From: Kiloniellaceae bacterium
Lineage (GTDB): Bacteria; Pseudomonadota; Alphaproteobacteria; Kiloniellales; J153
NCBI GenBank assembly: GCA_021776095.1
Contig: JAJFGO010000059.1
Coordinates: forward strand, 1-64,000
Length of the DNA: 64,000 bases
Direction of reading: 5' to 3'
Shown piece by piece: positions 51,917 to 60,896 of this stretch. Position 1 is the stretch's first letter; every line of letters begins with the position of its first letter. The notes under the pieces are model-generated. The model was not told where the DNA came from and searched no databases. It worked only from the letters and a program-made list of their open reading frames with translations. Position numbers and translations under genes: made by a program.

Positions 51917-54211
51917 ATGAACGCAAGACAACGCCCAGATTTCCTGAAATTGGTCGCAGCTAAGGCGGATCTCCCCGATGGCGGGGCCCTGACGGATGAA
52001 GCGCGCCAGGCCTTTCCCGATGCCGATGCGGCGCGTTGGTTACATGCCGTTCGTAAGTTGTCGCAAGCCGGCTATGGCCAGAGCGTGGTCGCATCCTATA
52101 CCAAACATTCAGTCACCATCGCGCGGCAGGTAGGTCCGGGACCGGCTATCGAGTTGGCTGATCTTGTCTCGACGCTGGCCGTGAAGTCGGGGCGAAATGC
52201 GGCTGAACTTTTGCCCGCGGCCGCGCTTCAAGCGGCGGTACGCCTTAAGGAAGATCACCGCCTGCGGTCCTGGCTTGACCTTATCGAGCGGTTTGCCACG
52301 CTGGCGCCAGAGTCCGTGACGCCGTTGCTCGAACGTGCTGACAGGCTCCTCAGCACATTGAATCTTGCACGTTTCAAGGCCTGGATCCTTGCTGGCGTCC
52401 GATCGGGCGGTGGCGATGCCAAGCGGCGCCTGCGTTTCTTCACCTTCGAAGACCCAGACGCCGAGCGCTGGCTGCAGCGCGAGGCCGGCGAAGTCATCTT
52501 CGCCGATATCGAGCGCCGCCTTAAGGCCTATCTCATCGCCTTGTGGCGGATCCGCGCGCCCATCCGCGAACCGGCGCCAGGAGGTTCGCCACAATCGTGC
52601 CGCCGTACGAGCTTCGGCCGTGGGCTTATCCGCCTGCCATCGACCTTCAGCGGCTATCGGGGTGAGCAGGCGGCGGAGATATTTCGTGCCAGCCTTGCCC
52701 ATGTCGCGGCGCACTTCATGTACTCAGGCCCGAAATTTCCGGTTCGAAGCCTAAAACCCGTCCAGGTATCCTTGATCTCGCTCATGGAGGATGCTCGGGT
52801 CGAACATCTCGCAATGCGCGATCTCCCGGGGCTGCGCCGACTTTGGTTGCCTTTTCACATCGCTCAACCATCGGGCGCGTTTGTCGCGCCGAACCTATTT
52901 GCCCGCTTGGCACGCGCTCTGATCGACCCGACTTTCGACGACCCCGACGGTTGGGTTCAAAAAGGCCGGAGGCTGTTTTTCAGTCGCGAGGCCGAGTGGG
53001 AAAACCCTGAGATTTGCCGCGAAATCGGTGGCCTGCTTGGTAACGACCTCGGCCAGATGCGTGTTCAGTTCAACGCCCGTACCTATGTTGTGGAGCCGCC
53101 CTACCGCGACGACAATCTGGGTCTTTGGGATTTTGAGGATCAAGCCCCAGAGGATCGTGAAGAAATGGAACTACTGTTCGAGTCGATTCGGATCGAGCAG
53201 CAGGACGAGGACGACGAGTCCCCGCCGGATCGCGAGCGTGAGGAGCAAGAACAACGCGAAGACGAGGAGGTCAATCGCGCTTCGGTCTCGACGCAAGTCT
53301 ACGAAGAGGAAGGAATTCCTGTCGCGCGCTACAGCGAGTACGACTATCTGACCGGCCGGGAGCGGTCCGAGTGGACTACGATTGTTGAATATCAGCCCAA
53401 ACCTGGGCCTGTGAATCAGATCGATTCCATCCTGGACGAACAGCACGATCTGGTTGAGCGCATCACCGCGCTCGTCCGCTCTGCGCGGGTAAGTCGTCCA
53501 CAGCGTGTACGGCGCCAGGCGGAAGGCGAAAATCTGGATATCGACGCCTGCATTCAGGCGGTCATTAGCCGCCGTTTAGGCGAGACCCCCGATCCGAGGG
53601 TCTATGCGACGTTTCAGCGACGTCACCGAGATCTTTCGGTCCTGGTACTGCTGGACATTTCCGAATCGACAAAGGACCGGGCTCGTGGAACGGTCTCGTC
53701 CGTATTGGATATGGAGCGTCAGGCAACGGCGCTTTTGGCTCATGCCATGGCCGGGCTCGGCGACCCCTTTGCCATAGCTGGCTTCTGCTCGAACCGGCGC
53801 GACGATGTACGCTACTACCGGATCAAGGACTTTGGGTCCCCCTACGATGCCATGGCCCGATCCTACCTGGCCGGGATTGAAGGCGGGCTTTCGACCCGGA
53901 TCGGGGCCGCAATCCGGCATGCGGGCGCCGATTTGAAGCGTCAGCTCACGCATCGCCGCCTTTTGCTCATTGTCACGGACGGCGAACCCTCGGATATCGA
54001 CGTCACCGATCGGAAATATTTGGTGGAAGATGCGCGCAAAGCCGTCAATACCCTGGCCGGAGAGGGAATCGATACCTTTTGCGTTGGCCTGGATTCCGGC
54101 GGAGACAGCTACCTCACGCGTATCTTCGGGCGCCGTAACGTGGCTCAGATCGACCGGCTGGAGCGCCTGCCGGAGCGCCTTCCCATGCTTTATCTTCGCC
54201 TTACGGCCTAG
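51917..54211 (+). CDS. Large VWA-domain protein (NorD/CbbO-like), partner of MoxR ATPase
   Basis: A 764-residue cytoplasmic protein. The first 250 residues are helical repeat-like, the centre contains an acidic stretch (about 425-455, rich in Glu/Asp/Arg), and the last 190 residues are a von Willebrand A domain with an intact MIDAS: LLDISESTKD (DxSxS), a Thr in LSTRIG and Asp in LIVTDGEPSD. With the adjacent MoxR it forms a CbbQO/NorQD-type activation pair. Its target in an amidase operon is unknown; AmiE itself needs no metal cofactor. Confidence 0.88.
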   Translation: MNARQRPDFLKLVAAKADLPDGGALTDEARQAFPDADAARWLHAVRKLSQAGYGQSVVASYTKHSVTIARQVGPGPAIELADLVSTLAVKSGRNAAELLPAAALQAAVRLKEDHRLRSWLDLIERFATLAPESVTPLLERADRLLSTLNLARFKAWILAGVRSGGGDAKRRLRFFTFEDPDAERWLQREAGEVIFADIERRLKAYLIALWRIRAPIREPAPGGSPQSCRRTSFGRGLIRLPSTFSGYRGEQAAEIFRASLAHVAAHFMYSGPKFPVRSLKPVQVSLISLMEDARVEHLAMRDLPGLRRLWLPFHIAQPSGAFVAPNLFARLARALIDPTFDDPDGWVQKGRRLFFSREAEWENPEICREIGGLLGNDLGQMRVQFNARTYVVEPPYRDDNLGLWDFEDQAPEDREEMELLFESIRIEQQDEDDESPPDREREEQEQREDEEVNRASVSTQVYEEEGIPVARYSEYDYLTGRERSEWTTIVEYQPKPGPVNQIDSILDEQHDLVERITALVRSARVSRPQRVRRQAEGENLDIDACIQAVISRRLGETPDPRVYATFQRRHRDLSVLVLLDISESTKDRARGTVSSVLDMERQATALLAHAMAGLGDPFAIAGFCSNRRDDVRYYRIKDFGSPYDAMARSYLAGIEGGLSTRIGAAIRHAGADLKRQLTHRRLLLIVTDGEPSDIDVTDRKYLVEDARKAVNTLAGEGIDTFCVGLDSGGDSYLTRIFGRRNVAQIDRLERLPERLPMLYLRLTA

Positions 54212-54222
54212 GGGCGCGCGCC

Positions 54223-54897
54223 GTGACGCGGCTGGACTTTCAAAAGTACGTTTGCGAATTCATCGGTACCTTCGCGCTGGTCTTCTTCGCGGCCGGCGCG
54301 GTGATGGTGGGGGCGGTAACGGGCGCCCTGGGTCCTATTGCCGGCGGACTTATCTCGGGCCTGATCATTACTATTGTCATCTACACCTTCGGCCAGATTT
54401 CGGGTGCCCACGTCAATCCGGCGCTGTCCATGGCCGCGGTCTATCTGGGAAAGCTGGAACGACGCCTGCTGCCGGGCTACGCGTTGGCACAGCTCGCAGG
54501 GTCCGCGGCGGCGGGCTTCGCGCTGCTCGGCGCCGTCGGTCGCGAAGGCGATATGGGGGCGAATCTTCCAAACCTAGCGCTCGGTATCACGCCTGGGATT
54601 GCCTTCTCGATTGAGCTTTTTCTGTCCTTTCTTTTGATGTGGGTGGTTTGCGGCGCTGCTTATCACGAAAGGGCCAATCCGGCCTTTGCCGGCGTTGCGA
54701 TCGGCGCCACGGTCGGTATCGAAGTCATGCTAATGGGGCCGTATGCGGGCGCCGCCATGAATCCGGCGCGAGCCTTTGGCCCGTACCTTGCGCTGGGCGA
54801 TTTCACACATTTCTGGATCTACGTTGCCGGACCTATATTGGGCATGCTCGCGGGTGCCGTCGTTTACCGGTTCACGCACGGTCCGGATCGCGATTGA
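54223..54897 (+). CDS. MIP-family aquaporin/aquaglyceroporin
   Basis: A 224-residue major intrinsic protein. Both pore NPA motifs are present: GAHVNPALSMA and GAAMNPARAFGP. The start is GTG with no strong ribosome binding site and lies 11 bp past the VWA gene, so it is likely coupled to it. In this operon it could allow short amides, urea or ammonia to cross the membrane, the role proposed for AmiS in Pseudomonas; water or glycerol transport is the default for the family. Confidence 0.9.
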   Translation: MTRLDFQKYVCEFIGTFALVFFAAGAVMVGAVTGALGPIAGGLISGLIITIVIYTFGQISGAHVNPALSMAAVYLGKLERRLLPGYALAQLAGSAAAGFALLGAVGREGDMGANLPNLALGITPGIAFSIELFLSFLLMWVVCGAAYHERANPAFAGVAIGATVGIEVMLMGPYAGAAMNPARAFGPYLALGDFTHFWIYVAGPILGMLAGAVVYRFTHGPDRD

Positions 54898-54907
54898 GCG
54901 GCCCGCC

Positions 54908-55795
54908 TTGGCGCCGGGCGAGGCGAAAAGTCGAATTTGGTTGGCCGGCGCGCCGATCCTTTTCGTGCTTCTCTGGAGCTCGGCCTTCGTTGCAACCCGG
55001 GCCGGTTTGGCCGACGTCTCGCCGCTTGCCTTCCTCACTGTCCGCTTTACCCTGGCTGCTGTGTTCTTGATCGCCGTCGGTGCCGTGGTTCGGACCGAGT
55101 GGGCCGCGCTCTCGCGCAACTGGCCGCATCTGATCGTGGCCGGTGTGTTGATTAACGCGGTCTATCTTTCCGCCGCGTACCTGGCACTAAGGGAGATCAA
55201 CGCGGCCACCATGGCGTTGATCGGCGCCTTGCATCCGCTGATCACCGTGCTGTTGGCGAAGCCGCTCCTGAGAGAGCGGTCCGGCCTAGTTCAATGGTCC
55301 GGCCTCGGCCTGGGTCTGTGCGGCGTTGCAATCGTCGTCGGCTCCCAGACCAGCCAGCCGGATGATTTGCTGGCGCCCGCGCTAGGAGTCGCCGGAGTCT
55401 TCTCTCTGGCGCTCGGCACGATCTATTACCGGAAGCATTGCCGGAGTGTGCCCTTGCGCGCGGCGAACACGGTTCAGCTGGCGGCGGCCGCGGTTGTCTG
55501 CGCCGCTTTCACACTCGCGGCCGAGGAGGTCGTCTGGGTTTGGTCGGCCACCATGGTGGCGACGCTCCTGTATCTCGTGCTCGTGATTTCCCTAGGGGCA
55601 CAGGTCTTGTTGATGCTCATGCTTCGCCACGGCGAGGCCGGGAAGGTGGCGAGCAATTTCTACCTCACGCCGGGCGTCACCGCGGTGCTGGGGTGGCTGT
55701 TTCTGGGCGAGGCGCTACGCCCCGCGGTCATAATCGGCCTAGCGGTGGCGAGCTTGGGCGTATGGCTGGCGCACCGCGACCCGCGGCGTGGATAG
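54908..55795 (+). CDS. EamA/DMT-family transporter
   Basis: About 295 residues with two EamA repeats of five membrane segments (LLWSSAFVATRAGLADVSPLAFLTVRF and the second repeat around GVAGVFSLALGTIYYRKH). DMT proteins export or exchange amino acids and metabolites. The start is unclear: TTG 54908 is the first usual codon after the aquaporin stop; ATT 54893 is also in frame. Overlap or close spacing suggests it is transcribed with the aquaporin. Confidence 0.83.
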   Translation: MAPGEAKSRIWLAGAPILFVLLWSSAFVATRAGLADVSPLAFLTVRFTLAAVFLIAVGAVVRTEWAALSRNWPHLIVAGVLINAVYLSAAYLALREINAATMALIGALHPLITVLLAKPLLRERSGLVQWSGLGLGLCGVAIVVGSQTSQPDDLLAPALGVAGVFSLALGTIYYRKHCRSVPLRAANTVQLAAAAVVCAAFTLAAEEVVWVWSATMVATLLYLVLVISLGAQVLLMLMLRHGEAGKVASNFYLTPGVTAVLGWLFLGEALRPAVIIGLAVASLGVWLAHRDPRRG

Positions 55796-55883
55796 CGCGA
55801 CTGTAGACTCGGACTGCGGTTCGCCATATAGTTTGTGGTCAGAAATCCGTGCGCCCGCCCGTCGGGGCGAAGCCGCGAAATCC

Positions 55884-55947
55884 TTGGGCCAGTGCCGGAC
55901 CCAAATGGAGAGCAATGAGGCTCTCCAGGGTATGAGCCTTCAGGCTC
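55884..55947 (+). promoter_or_regulatory. Third ANTAR-type dual hairpin, leader of amidase gene
   Basis: P1 at 55884-55904: TTGGGCC / GG-A-CCCAA with one bulged A and hexaloop AGTGCC (A1, G4). P2 at 55907-55926: GGAGAGC / GCTCTCC with hexaloop AATGAG (A1, G4), 2 nt after P1. A following hairpin GAGCC-TTCA-GGCTC (55934-55947) can be replaced by pairing of GGCTC 55919-55923 with GAGCC 55934-55938, so exclusive folds exist. No T-run is present after it, so how it would stop transcription or translation is unclear. Confidence 0.65.
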
Positions 55948-56025
55948 CCCAAAATACTCAGATCGATTCTGTTTGATAGTTGCGCCGCGCGTCCCACGCG
56001 CGTCGACACCCAATTGGAGGCAACC

Positions 56026-57543
56026 ATGACCTTACGACGGCCATCCGCGGAAGACTTAGTCGATATCAGTGATCGTTTTGGCCTCAGACTCACGGAAGCG
56101 GAGCTGGAGGATTTTCTCGATCTCACCGGCGCGGTGCTGGAAGGCTATGACGAACTGGACCAGTATCCGGACCTGCTACGCATGGTCACACCGGCCGTGC
56201 GCATTCCGGGCCCGCGCCCAGACCCCGAGGCCGATCCGCTGAACGGCATCGTGCGCTATTGCGACGTGAAGGCCGCCAGCGACGTGCAGGGAGCTCTGTC
56301 CGGCAAGCGAATCGGGGTCAAGGACACGATCTGCGTTGCCGGCATCCCGATGACCTGCGCCTCACGGCTGTTGTACGACTATGTTCCCGATATCGACGCC
56401 ACCGTGGTCATGCGGATTCTGCAGGCCGGCGGCCATATCACGGCGGTGCTCAATACCGACGATTTCGCTTTTTCCGGCGGTGGCCACACCAGCACCTACG
56501 GCGTGGGTCTCAACCCCGTGAACAAGGACCACACCGCCGGCGGATCGTCTTGCGGTTCGGCGATCGCGCCGGCGACCGGTTTGGTCGATATCGCGCTGGG
56601 CGGCGACCAGGGCGGCTCCATCCGTATCCCCGCGTCCTGGTCTGGGATCGTGGGTCATAAGCCGACGCACGGCCTGGTGCCCTATTCCGGCATTGTCGGT
56701 TTCGATCAAACCATCGATCACATCGGCCCGATGGCCAAGACGGTCGATGACGTGGCCTTGTTGCTCCAGGTGATCGCCGGCAAGGACGATACCTGTATCG
56801 ATCCGCGCCAGCCGGACAATTTGGAGGTGCCGGACTACTCGGCTGCCCTGAACGGCGATATCAAGGGCCTAAATATTGCGGTGGTTCAGGAAGGTTTTGG
56901 GACACCTGAATCCATGCCCGACGTCGACGAGGCCGTCGGGGAGGCCGCAAAGTTCTTGACCAAGCTGGGGGCGAGCGTCCAGGAGGTTTCGGTGCCGGAA
57001 CATCGTCAGGTGGTACCGATTTGGAACTGCGTGGCGATAGAAGGCGGGGTCGACAGCTTCTATCATGGCCATGCGTCCTACCAAAACAAAGGCTGGTACA
57101 ATCCACGATTGATGTCGGCCATGGGGCGAGCAATCAAAACTCATGGCGGTGATTTCTCGCCGACCGCAAAACTGGGCGTTCTGCTCGGGCATTACATGCG
57201 AGAAAGTTACGATGGCGTTTTCTACGGCCGCGCCCAGAACATGTCGCGCCGCTTGACCGCGGCCTATGACAAGGTTCTACGCGAATTCGATCTCGTGCTC
57301 ATGCCGACCACGCCGCAGACTGCCCACGCCGTGCCGGCCATGCCCGAGCAAAACCGCAAGGAACATGTCGTGCAAGCGCTTAACATGGTGCGAAATACGG
57401 CGGCTTTCAATCTCACCGGTCATCCTTCGGTGACCGTGCCTTGCCGCGACATTAAGGGTTTACCTGTGGGCCTCATGTTGACCGGCGCGCACTTCGCGGA
57501 CGCAACCGTTCTGCGCGCCGCGCACGCCTACGCGTCAGCGTAG
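56026..57543 (+). CDS. Amidase-signature (AS) family amidase
   Basis: A 505-residue amidase-signature hydrolase, cytoplasmic. The Ser-cisSer-Lys triad is present: Lys in IGVKDTICVAG, the cis-Ser in TAGGSSCGSA and the Ser nucleophile in GGDQGGSIRIPAS. ATG 56026 follows GGAGG by 6 bp. The N-terminal 80 residues are helical, as in allophanate hydrolase- and amidase-like members. A dual-hairpin ANTAR-type leader about 100 bp upstream suggests induction by AmiR together with amiE. Confidence 0.93.
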   Translation: MTLRRPSAEDLVDISDRFGLRLTEAELEDFLDLTGAVLEGYDELDQYPDLLRMVTPAVRIPGPRPDPEADPLNGIVRYCDVKAASDVQGALSGKRIGVKDTICVAGIPMTCASRLLYDYVPDIDATVVMRILQAGGHITAVLNTDDFAFSGGGHTSTYGVGLNPVNKDHTAGGSSCGSAIAPATGLVDIALGGDQGGSIRIPASWSGIVGHKPTHGLVPYSGIVGFDQTIDHIGPMAKTVDDVALLLQVIAGKDDTCIDPRQPDNLEVPDYSAALNGDIKGLNIAVVQEGFGTPESMPDVDEAVGEAAKFLTKLGASVQEVSVPEHRQVVPIWNCVAIEGGVDSFYHGHASYQNKGWYNPRLMSAMGRAIKTHGGDFSPTAKLGVLLGHYMRESYDGVFYGRAQNMSRRLTAAYDKVLREFDLVLMPTTPQTAHAVPAMPEQNRKEHVVQALNMVRNTAAFNLTGHPSVTVPCRDIKGLPVGLMLTGAHFADATVLRAAHAYASA

Positions 57544-57948
57544 AAAAGCGACTAGATGCGCTCGTTTTTGTGTGGGCCTGCCGGTCGCTCTTTCGAGATG
57601 GGTTCGTCAGCCTGACTTGATATGGACAGATCAAATTTCAGGGCCGGAGCGGCTCGCACCGCCGCTGCAGAATGGGGTAATTCGTGTTTGAACGGTGCAT
57701 TGCAACTTGTTTGAGGAGGTTGATCGTCCGATAGATCATTTCGACCGGGTTTTTTGCCGCGCCGCCGCCCGAGCCTGCGCGATTTCAACCTTGACGAAAA
57801 TCGGTTGCCGGACAATCCTTTACCTCTGCCGTCAAAGCGGTCGGGCTACAGATTGACCGCGCGGCCACGCCGCCCCGACATGCCGTTGCAGACCCGCCAC
57901 GGGCCGTGCCGACGATGGCGGCAATGGACCAACGGGAAGGGTTTGACC
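57544..57948. other. Gene-free 405-bp stretch
   Basis: Between the amidase and the lyase gene. Reading frames here are Arg/Pro-rich and unconvincing. A small GCGGC / GCCGC hairpin is near 57650. A purine-rich GGGAAGGG precedes the ATG at 57949. I see no promoter I can defend. Confidence 0.4.
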
Positions 57949-58518
57949 ATGTCGCCGCGGTCGCATCTGAGTTTGGCGTCACCGGCTCGGCTGGGCCCCC
58001 GATCTGAAGCCGCCATAGCGGTCATCACGCCCGCGCCTCTGACGCGCGCCGCTTTCGCGCCCTATGGTGCCGTCATCGAGGCGGCCGGAGCACAGGGCCG
58101 TGCGGCTAACGACGGGCGCGCCCTGCGTTTCGATCAGATTGCCGAGCTTGCGCACCGCCGACCGGCGCGCGACCCGTCACTCGCGATTTACCAGATCGAG
58201 CCCAGCCCTCTGCCGCTGAAGGTCGACTACCTGGAGCGCCATCCGGCAAGCTGCCAGGTCTTCGTACCGATGAGCACGGGACGGTATCTCGTGATAGCGG
58301 CTGGGCAGGCGGCGGACGGCGGGTCGCGTTTGGAGACTCTGCGCGCCTTCGTCGCGACCTCGACGCAAGGCATATGCTATGGGCCCGGTGTCTGGCACTA
58401 TCCGATGGTCTCGCTCGACCGGGCGGCGACCTTCGCCATGTTCATGTGGCAAGCGCCGGCGGCAGCCGAGGACTGTGAGGTGCGGCCGCTCGATGCGCCC
58501 GTCGAAGTACGGCAATGA
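57949..58518 (+). CDS. allA: Ureidoglycolate lyase (AllA) family protein
   Basis: A 189-residue cupin-fold protein of the ureidoglycolate hydrolase/lyase family: LTRAAFAPYGAVIEAAG, YLERHPASCQVFVPM and GVWHYPMVSLDRAATFAMF are the conserved blocks. AllA splits ureidoglycolate to glyoxylate and urea in the allantoin pathway. The frame is open to 57754 but ATG 57949 with GGAAGG ahead gives the expected length. A PuuE-like gene at 63025 supports a ureide context; the aminotransferase at the window start could use glyoxylate but is far away. Confidence 0.88.
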   Translation: MSPRSHLSLASPARLGPRSEAAIAVITPAPLTRAAFAPYGAVIEAAGAQGRAANDGRALRFDQIAELAHRRPARDPSLAIYQIEPSPLPLKVDYLERHPASCQVFVPMSTGRYLVIAAGQAADGGSRLETLRAFVATSTQGICYGPGVWHYPMVSLDRAATFAMFMWQAPAAAEDCEVRPLDAPVEVRQ

Positions 58519-58550
58519 ACTGGCTCGACCGGCCGCGTGGTTGCGGTGAT

Positions 58551-58579
58551 TTGACCTGTTCATGACCGTCCGATAGAGT
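58551..58579 (+). promoter_or_regulatory. Putative sigma70-type promoter of the polyamine-type importer operon
   Basis: TTGACC, 17-bp spacer, TAGAGT, 50 bp upstream of the binding-protein start. Each box departs from consensus by one or two bases. Confidence 0.45.
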
Positions 58580-58628
58580 TTTTGAGAATAATCTCCTGGT
58601 GCGATAAATAACGGGAAAGGTGAGGCAA

Positions 58629-59936
58629 ATGGCATCCGACAAGAAATCCAAGCGTGCGTCCGGGGTTAGCCGGCGCAAGGTCCTAAAGGGCGCGGCGGCG
58701 ACCGCCGGTCTCGCCGTTGGCGCTGGCGCCGTTACGGGCTTCCCCATGGTTTGGGCTCAGAACCTTAAGGATATCACGATCCATCACGTCGGTGCGCCGT
58801 ACTCGGCGATCATCGATATCGCGAACCAGGCCAACAAGGACCTGCCCTTCAAGATCGAGATGCAGGCGCTGGCCCACGATGCCCTGCGCAACCGGCTCGT
58901 GACTCAGCCGAAGTCGGTAGATATCGCAGACACCGAGTACTTCTTCCTACAGCAGTTGATCCCACGGGGCGATGTCCTGCAGCCGGTCGACCTGGACAAG
59001 TTCAAGTATTGGGATCAGGTCGTACCGATTTTCACCAAAGGCGAGTATCCGGATGGCCGCAAGGTCTCGCGCCAAGGTGTGCTGCCCTACGAGGTTCAAT
59101 ATCTGGGCGGGCCGAACGAAAAGTCCTTCCATGACGGCCCGACCAAGTGGGCGAGCGGTATTCCGATGATCTACAATGCCGATACGCTGGGCATTCGGCC
59201 GGATCTCGTGAAGCGGGAGATCCATAGCTGGAGCGAATTGCTCAATCCGGAGTTCAAAGGCAAGGCGGCGATCCTCGACGTGCCCGAGATCGGCATTATG
59301 GACGCGGCCATGGCCATCGAAGCCCGCGGCGACATAAAGTACGCCGACAAGGGCAACATGACCCGCGAGGAGATCGACAAGACCATCGCGATCCTGATCG
59401 ACGCCAAGAAATCTGGCCAGTTCCGCGCGTTCTGGTCGACGTTCGACGAATCGGTCAACCTGATGGCCTCCGGCGAAGTCGTGATCCAGTCCATGTGGTC
59501 GCCGGCGGTGACCGCGGTGCGCTCGCGCGGGATCCCCTGCTATTACGCGCCGCTCAAGGAAGGCTATCGCGCCTGGGCCAGTTCCATGAGCCTGATGAAG
59601 CACCTCGACGGCATTCGGCTCGAGGCGGCCTACGAGTACCTCAACTGGTACCACTCGGGCTGGGAGGGTGCCTTTATCGCACGCCAGGGTTACTACAGCG
59701 CCGTGCCGGAAACCGCCAAGAAGTTCATGTCGGCCGACGAGTGGGGCTACTGGTACGAGGGCAAGGCGGCCAAGGGCGATATCATCGATCCTTACGGCAA
59801 CGTGATGGAGAAGGCCGGCGCAGTGCGCGACGGCGGCACGTTCTGGGAACGCATGGGCAATGTCGCCTGCTGGAACACGGTCATGGACGAATCCCGTTAC
59901 ATGACCAGGAAGTGGAACGAGTTCGTCGCCGCCTAA
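58629..59936 (+). CDS. Spermidine/putrescine-type ABC substrate-binding protein
   Basis: A 435-residue binding protein with a Tat signal: SRRKVLKGAAATAGLAVGAG, cleavage near VWA-QN. The body fits the PotD/extracellular solute-binding family 1 type (VTRSVDIADTEYFF-like region, NADTLGIRPDL, WSELLNPEFKGKAAILD). ATG 58629 follows GGTGAGG. First gene of a PotDBCA-type importer. The compound may be a ureide or polyamine-like cation; unknown. Confidence 0.9.
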   Translation: MASDKKSKRASGVSRRKVLKGAAATAGLAVGAGAVTGFPMVWAQNLKDITIHHVGAPYSAIIDIANQANKDLPFKIEMQALAHDALRNRLVTQPKSVDIADTEYFFLQQLIPRGDVLQPVDLDKFKYWDQVVPIFTKGEYPDGRKVSRQGVLPYEVQYLGGPNEKSFHDGPTKWASGIPMIYNADTLGIRPDLVKREIHSWSELLNPEFKGKAAILDVPEIGIMDAAMAIEARGDIKYADKGNMTREEIDKTIAILIDAKKSGQFRAFWSTFDESVNLMASGEVVIQSMWSPAVTAVRSRGIPCYYAPLKEGYRAWASSMSLMKHLDGIRLEAAYEYLNWYHSGWEGAFIARQGYYSAVPETAKKFMSADEWGYWYEGKAAKGDIIDPYGNVMEKAGAVRDGGTFWERMGNVACWNTVMDESRYMTRKWNEFVAA

Positions 59937-59954
59937 CCGGCCAAGACCTACTGG

Positions 59955-59979
59955 ACGGGGCGGCCTCCGGCCGCCCCGT
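59955..59979 (+). other. Stem-loop after binding-protein gene
   Basis: ACGGGGCGGCC / GGCCGCCCCGT, 11 perfect base pairs with loop TCC, 18 bp past the binding-protein stop. No T-run. Fourth example of a stable stem between a binding-protein gene and its permease gene in this window. Confidence 0.6.
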
Positions 59980-60014
59980 TGCACTCTCGACCCGTGAGCC
60001 AACAGGCGCCGAAC

Positions 60015-60875
60015 ATGAAAATCCCGTCATTGGCCGTGCCCTACCTGCAGGTCGCGCCGCTTGCTCTAGTCCTTTTGGTGTTTTTCGGCATCCCACTGGT
60101 CACCGTCGTGGTCGTCAGTTTTTTCGACTACGTCAATTTTCAGACCGTCCCCGCCTTCATGCTTTACAACTACGAGGAGGTGTTCTCGTCCGGCCTGACG
60201 GTCACTCTCTATCTGACTATGTTCAAGTACGCGGCGATTGTCTGGGCGATCACGCTATTCATCGGCTTTAACGTTTCGTACTTTCTGGTGTTCCATGTCC
60301 GGTCTTTGCTGTGGAAAATATTCTTTTTTCTGGTTTGCACGGTGCCGTTCTGGACCTCGAACATCATCCGCATGATTTCCTGGATTCCGGTGCTGGGCCG
60401 CAACGGATTGGTCAATCAGACGCTCATGAGCCTGGGTCTGATCGACGAGCCCCTGGACTTCCTACTGTTTTCCGATTTTTCGGTGATCGTTGCATACGTG
60501 CACCTCTTCACGCTGTTCATGGTCGTGACCCTGTTCAATTCCATGGCCCGGATCGACCCGGCAATTCTGGAAGCGGCGGTCGACGCCGGAGCCAGCCGCT
60601 GGCAGGTGATCACCCAGGTCGTGATCCCGCTGACCAAGACCGGCATCGCGCTCGGCTCGATCTTTGTGGTCACCCTGGTCATGGGCGATTTCTTCGTCGT
60701 CAAGATCATGAGCGGCGGGCAGAGCTCCTCGGCGGTTTATGCCATGTGGAACGAAATTTCGATGCTGCAGTACCCGTCCGCGGCGGCTAGCGCGGTGGTC
60801 CTGCTCGTTATCGTCCTGCTTATGGCGGCGGCGATTCTGCGGATCGTTGACGTGCGCAAAGAGCTATCCGGCTGA
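60015..60875 (+). CDS. Polyamine-type ABC transporter permease 1 (PotB-like)
   Basis: A PotB/PotH-like permease of about 286 residues. WISWIPVLGRNGLVNQTLMSLGLI and the coupling region LEAAVDAGASRWQVITQVVIPLTKTGI are characteristic. ATG 60015 is used; GTG 59994 is also possible. Confidence 0.9.
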   Translation: MKIPSLAVPYLQVAPLALVLLVFFGIPLVTVVVVSFFDYVNFQTVPAFMLYNYEEVFSSGLTVTLYLTMFKYAAIVWAITLFIGFNVSYFLVFHVRSLLWKIFFFLVCTVPFWTSNIIRMISWIPVLGRNGLVNQTLMSLGLIDEPLDFLLFSDFSVIVAYVHLFTLFMVVTLFNSMARIDPAILEAAVDAGASRWQVITQVVIPLTKTGIALGSIFVVTLVMGDFFVVKIMSGGQSSSAVYAMWNEISMLQYPSAAASAVVLLVIVLLMAAAILRIVDVRKELSG

Positions 60876-60896
60876 GGCGGAGGGCGGAACAGAAAA

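Noticed and set aside
51104-54211. Denitrification norQ-norD genes
   Set aside because: No norC, norB or other nitric oxide reductase genes are nearby; only the activator-type fold is shared.
57552-57815. Possible insertion-sequence remnant on the minus strand
   Set aside because: The peptide has no recognisable transposase motif in any frame.
58947-60002. 351-codon open frame on the minus strand
   Set aside because: Antisense to the polyamine-type binding protein; composition rich in His, Arg and Gly without motifs.
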